DNA of 64,000 nucleotides from assembly GCA_964247055.1 (NCBI GenBank), contig OZ176054.1:9858001-9922000 (forward strand), given 5' to 3'. The stretch is from Paragordius varius. Lineage: Eukaryota > Nematomorpha. Position numbers and translations under genes: made by a program. How positions within the stretch are numbered: the first letter of the stretch is position 1; each line of letters starts with the position of its first letter. The notes under the pieces were generated by a model. The model did no database searches. It was not told the DNA's origin and saw only the letters and a list, made by a program, of their open reading frames with translations. Of this stretch, positions 62,365 through 64,000 are shown in pieces.

Positions 62365-63855
62365 CTATGTTTGTTCGATTAATTATTTAATTATCTGAAA
62401 AATGATATTAAGGTTTATATAATCCATTTAGTTTTAGGGATTTGTAGGATGTTAGCTTAGAGTCGAGACCTCGATTTTTAATTCTAAATGTTTAAATGCA
62501 AAAATCAATGTTTATATTCCATTGTGCGTAGAAGTTGCACATTTTTATTTGTTAAAATGAACTTGTCGTTTTCGGAATAAATGCTATTATTATAAAAATG
62601 AATATTAATTCTTTAAAATATTTGGATCAAAATTAAAATCTGGAAAGTTAAAGCATATTTTATGCATTTGGAAAATATTGAAAGCGTTTTGCCCACTTTA
62701 ACAAACTGTAACAATTTTTTTGCAATATTTTATGCCGCTCATTTCTATCACGTTAGATTTTTTATTGAAGCATTTGTTTGCCTTCAATCAAAAATAACTT
62801 TAAATTGTGTTTTCATGAAATATTTAACATCGCACAGGCAAGCTCCATAATATCAAAAATAACAGAAATGTTCTATAATTAAAAAATTTTGTACTTGTTA
62901 CGATATAATAGACCGTTAAAATTTATGTCAAAATTTACTCAAAGTAATCTTTTCCCAAATGTAATCGATTAAATGCAATAATCTAGCATAATTAACTTCT
63001 TACACACCTCGGTGTGTAAATTTTTAACCTAGCCCATATAACCGATAAAAATATGGTACATAATTAAATTTAATATAAATATATTTCATTATTAATTTTA
63101 TAATATCAGCGAAATTTGGTTTAAGAGCATTTAGATTCTGCCAAAACTTTTATTCAAAATAAAATTTGCCATTGGGATGCCACAATTATACTCTTAATCA
63201 TTCCTACGCTCCAAAACCAAAAGCACATGAAAAAACTCATGCATTTCTAATAATATAATCTTTTTTATGAACCGATAGGCAATAGTTTTAGCAAATCGAT
63301 ATTGAAATTACTATACCATTTGTAAAATAGTTAGTAAAAAATAATTTACCTTTGAACATCAAGTATAGATTTAAATACATAAAATTCATTTTTTTTGAAA
63401 ATTTGCGTAGGATAAAAAATTATGAAATGAACACTAATTATAAGGGGTATAAATATTATTTCAAAATCGGTAAAAAACTTAGAGTTAATTTACGTTCATA
63501 CAATTGGCTATATAATTTTATTAAAATAACCCTATCAATAAATATCGCTGGTTAACTTAATGTTTACTTAGAAAATTATATCTTATAAAATTTTCTGACG
63601 AAATTGGATATCAGAACTGTGGATAATATTATAAAAGCAAATTAGATAAATTATGGTATAGTTTTGTTTGTTTTGTAACCTATCGAGCTCAATATTAAAA
63701 TTGTGTCAATATTATCATTAAAAAATCGCAAATTTCGGTCACGTTTCTAAAATAAATCAAGGTTAACTTTTTCGACTAGCTATCGTTTGTTATTTTGAAA
63801 ATATAAATAAATGCAAAATAAAAATATCTTTATTTCCAATTTTTCGGGAGAATTA

Positions 63856-64000
63856 TATTTGTAATATTTATTATTGAATAGTGTATAGCATCTTTAGGTA
63901 GTATTATAAAATTGACTAATTAGCTGATAAAAGCAAATTTAACAAAATTAGAATATATTTGGACCTATCATAACATAAAAACTAATCGAATATTGCAGCA
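63856..64000. other. Sequence beyond the duplication
   Basis: The homology to copy A ends near 63855. The last 145 bases show no feature. Confidence 0.4.

Larger units (their letters stand above)
57465..63855. repeat. Segmental duplication, copy B
   Basis: The partner of 2705-9420, in the same orientation. It lacks the MITE present in copy A at 6582. It carries its own insertion at about 60800-61125. The host-gene exons lie on the minus strand and a retroelement fossil on the plus strand. Confidence 0.9.

Overview
The window is 64 kb of very AT-rich eukaryotic DNA, about three quarters A+T by eye. It is gene-poor, full of transposons, and its genes are split by introns. No rRNA, tRNA, operon or CRISPR array was seen. 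FN3-like domains, phase-1 introns and hAT, CACTA-like and Ty3/gypsy (Mag-type) elements point to an animal, but I cannot name the group. Several inferred introns are extremely short (23-64 nt), next to others of kilobases.

Genes. The host coding signal I can support is almost all on the minus strand. It looks like a cluster of related genes for secreted or extracellular proteins. Locus A (about 2.7-9.4 kb) and locus B (about 57.5-63.9 kb) are two copies of one segment in the same orientation. Four exons (186, 87, 123 and 156 nt) have identical lengths, splice sites and phase (1-1) in both copies. Locus C (about 12.1-12.4 kb) keeps a decayed third copy of the 186-nt exon. Locus D (about 37.4-50.7 kb) is a chain of small, mostly phase-1 symmetric exons that joins without a stop. 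In reading order it gives a possible signal-peptide exon, acidic segments, a seven-fold tandem array of 66/69-nt exons each encoding a 22/23-residue module, a perfect glycine zipper split over two exons, and an FN3-like region. Just downstream (about 35-36 kb) is a small two-exon gene for a predicted secreted protein of 134 residues.

Mobile DNA. 1-2.5 kb: foldback and Helitron-like repeats. 10-16 kb: two hAT elements, one with a recognisable BED-finger/hAT transposase. 16.6-17.7 and 40.2-41.3 kb: two CACTA-like elements with TAA target duplications. 19.9-31.6 kb: four head-to-tail copies of a 2.9-kb unit in an ABAB order. 32-33.2 and 38.1-39.2 kb: long-TIR elements. 33.2-34.7 kb: a hAT element with a perfect 8-bp target duplication. 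46-48 kb: nested MITEs. 51.3-55.9 kb: a broken Ty3/gypsy LTR retrotransposon with both LTRs and a 5-bp target duplication. Older Ty3/gypsy-like fragments lie at matching places in loci A and B.

The most interesting signal is the locus-D micro-exon architecture. In style it resembles schistosome micro-exon genes and aphid bicycle genes (symmetric mini-exons in secreted proteins), but the sequence does not match either family as far as I can recognise.
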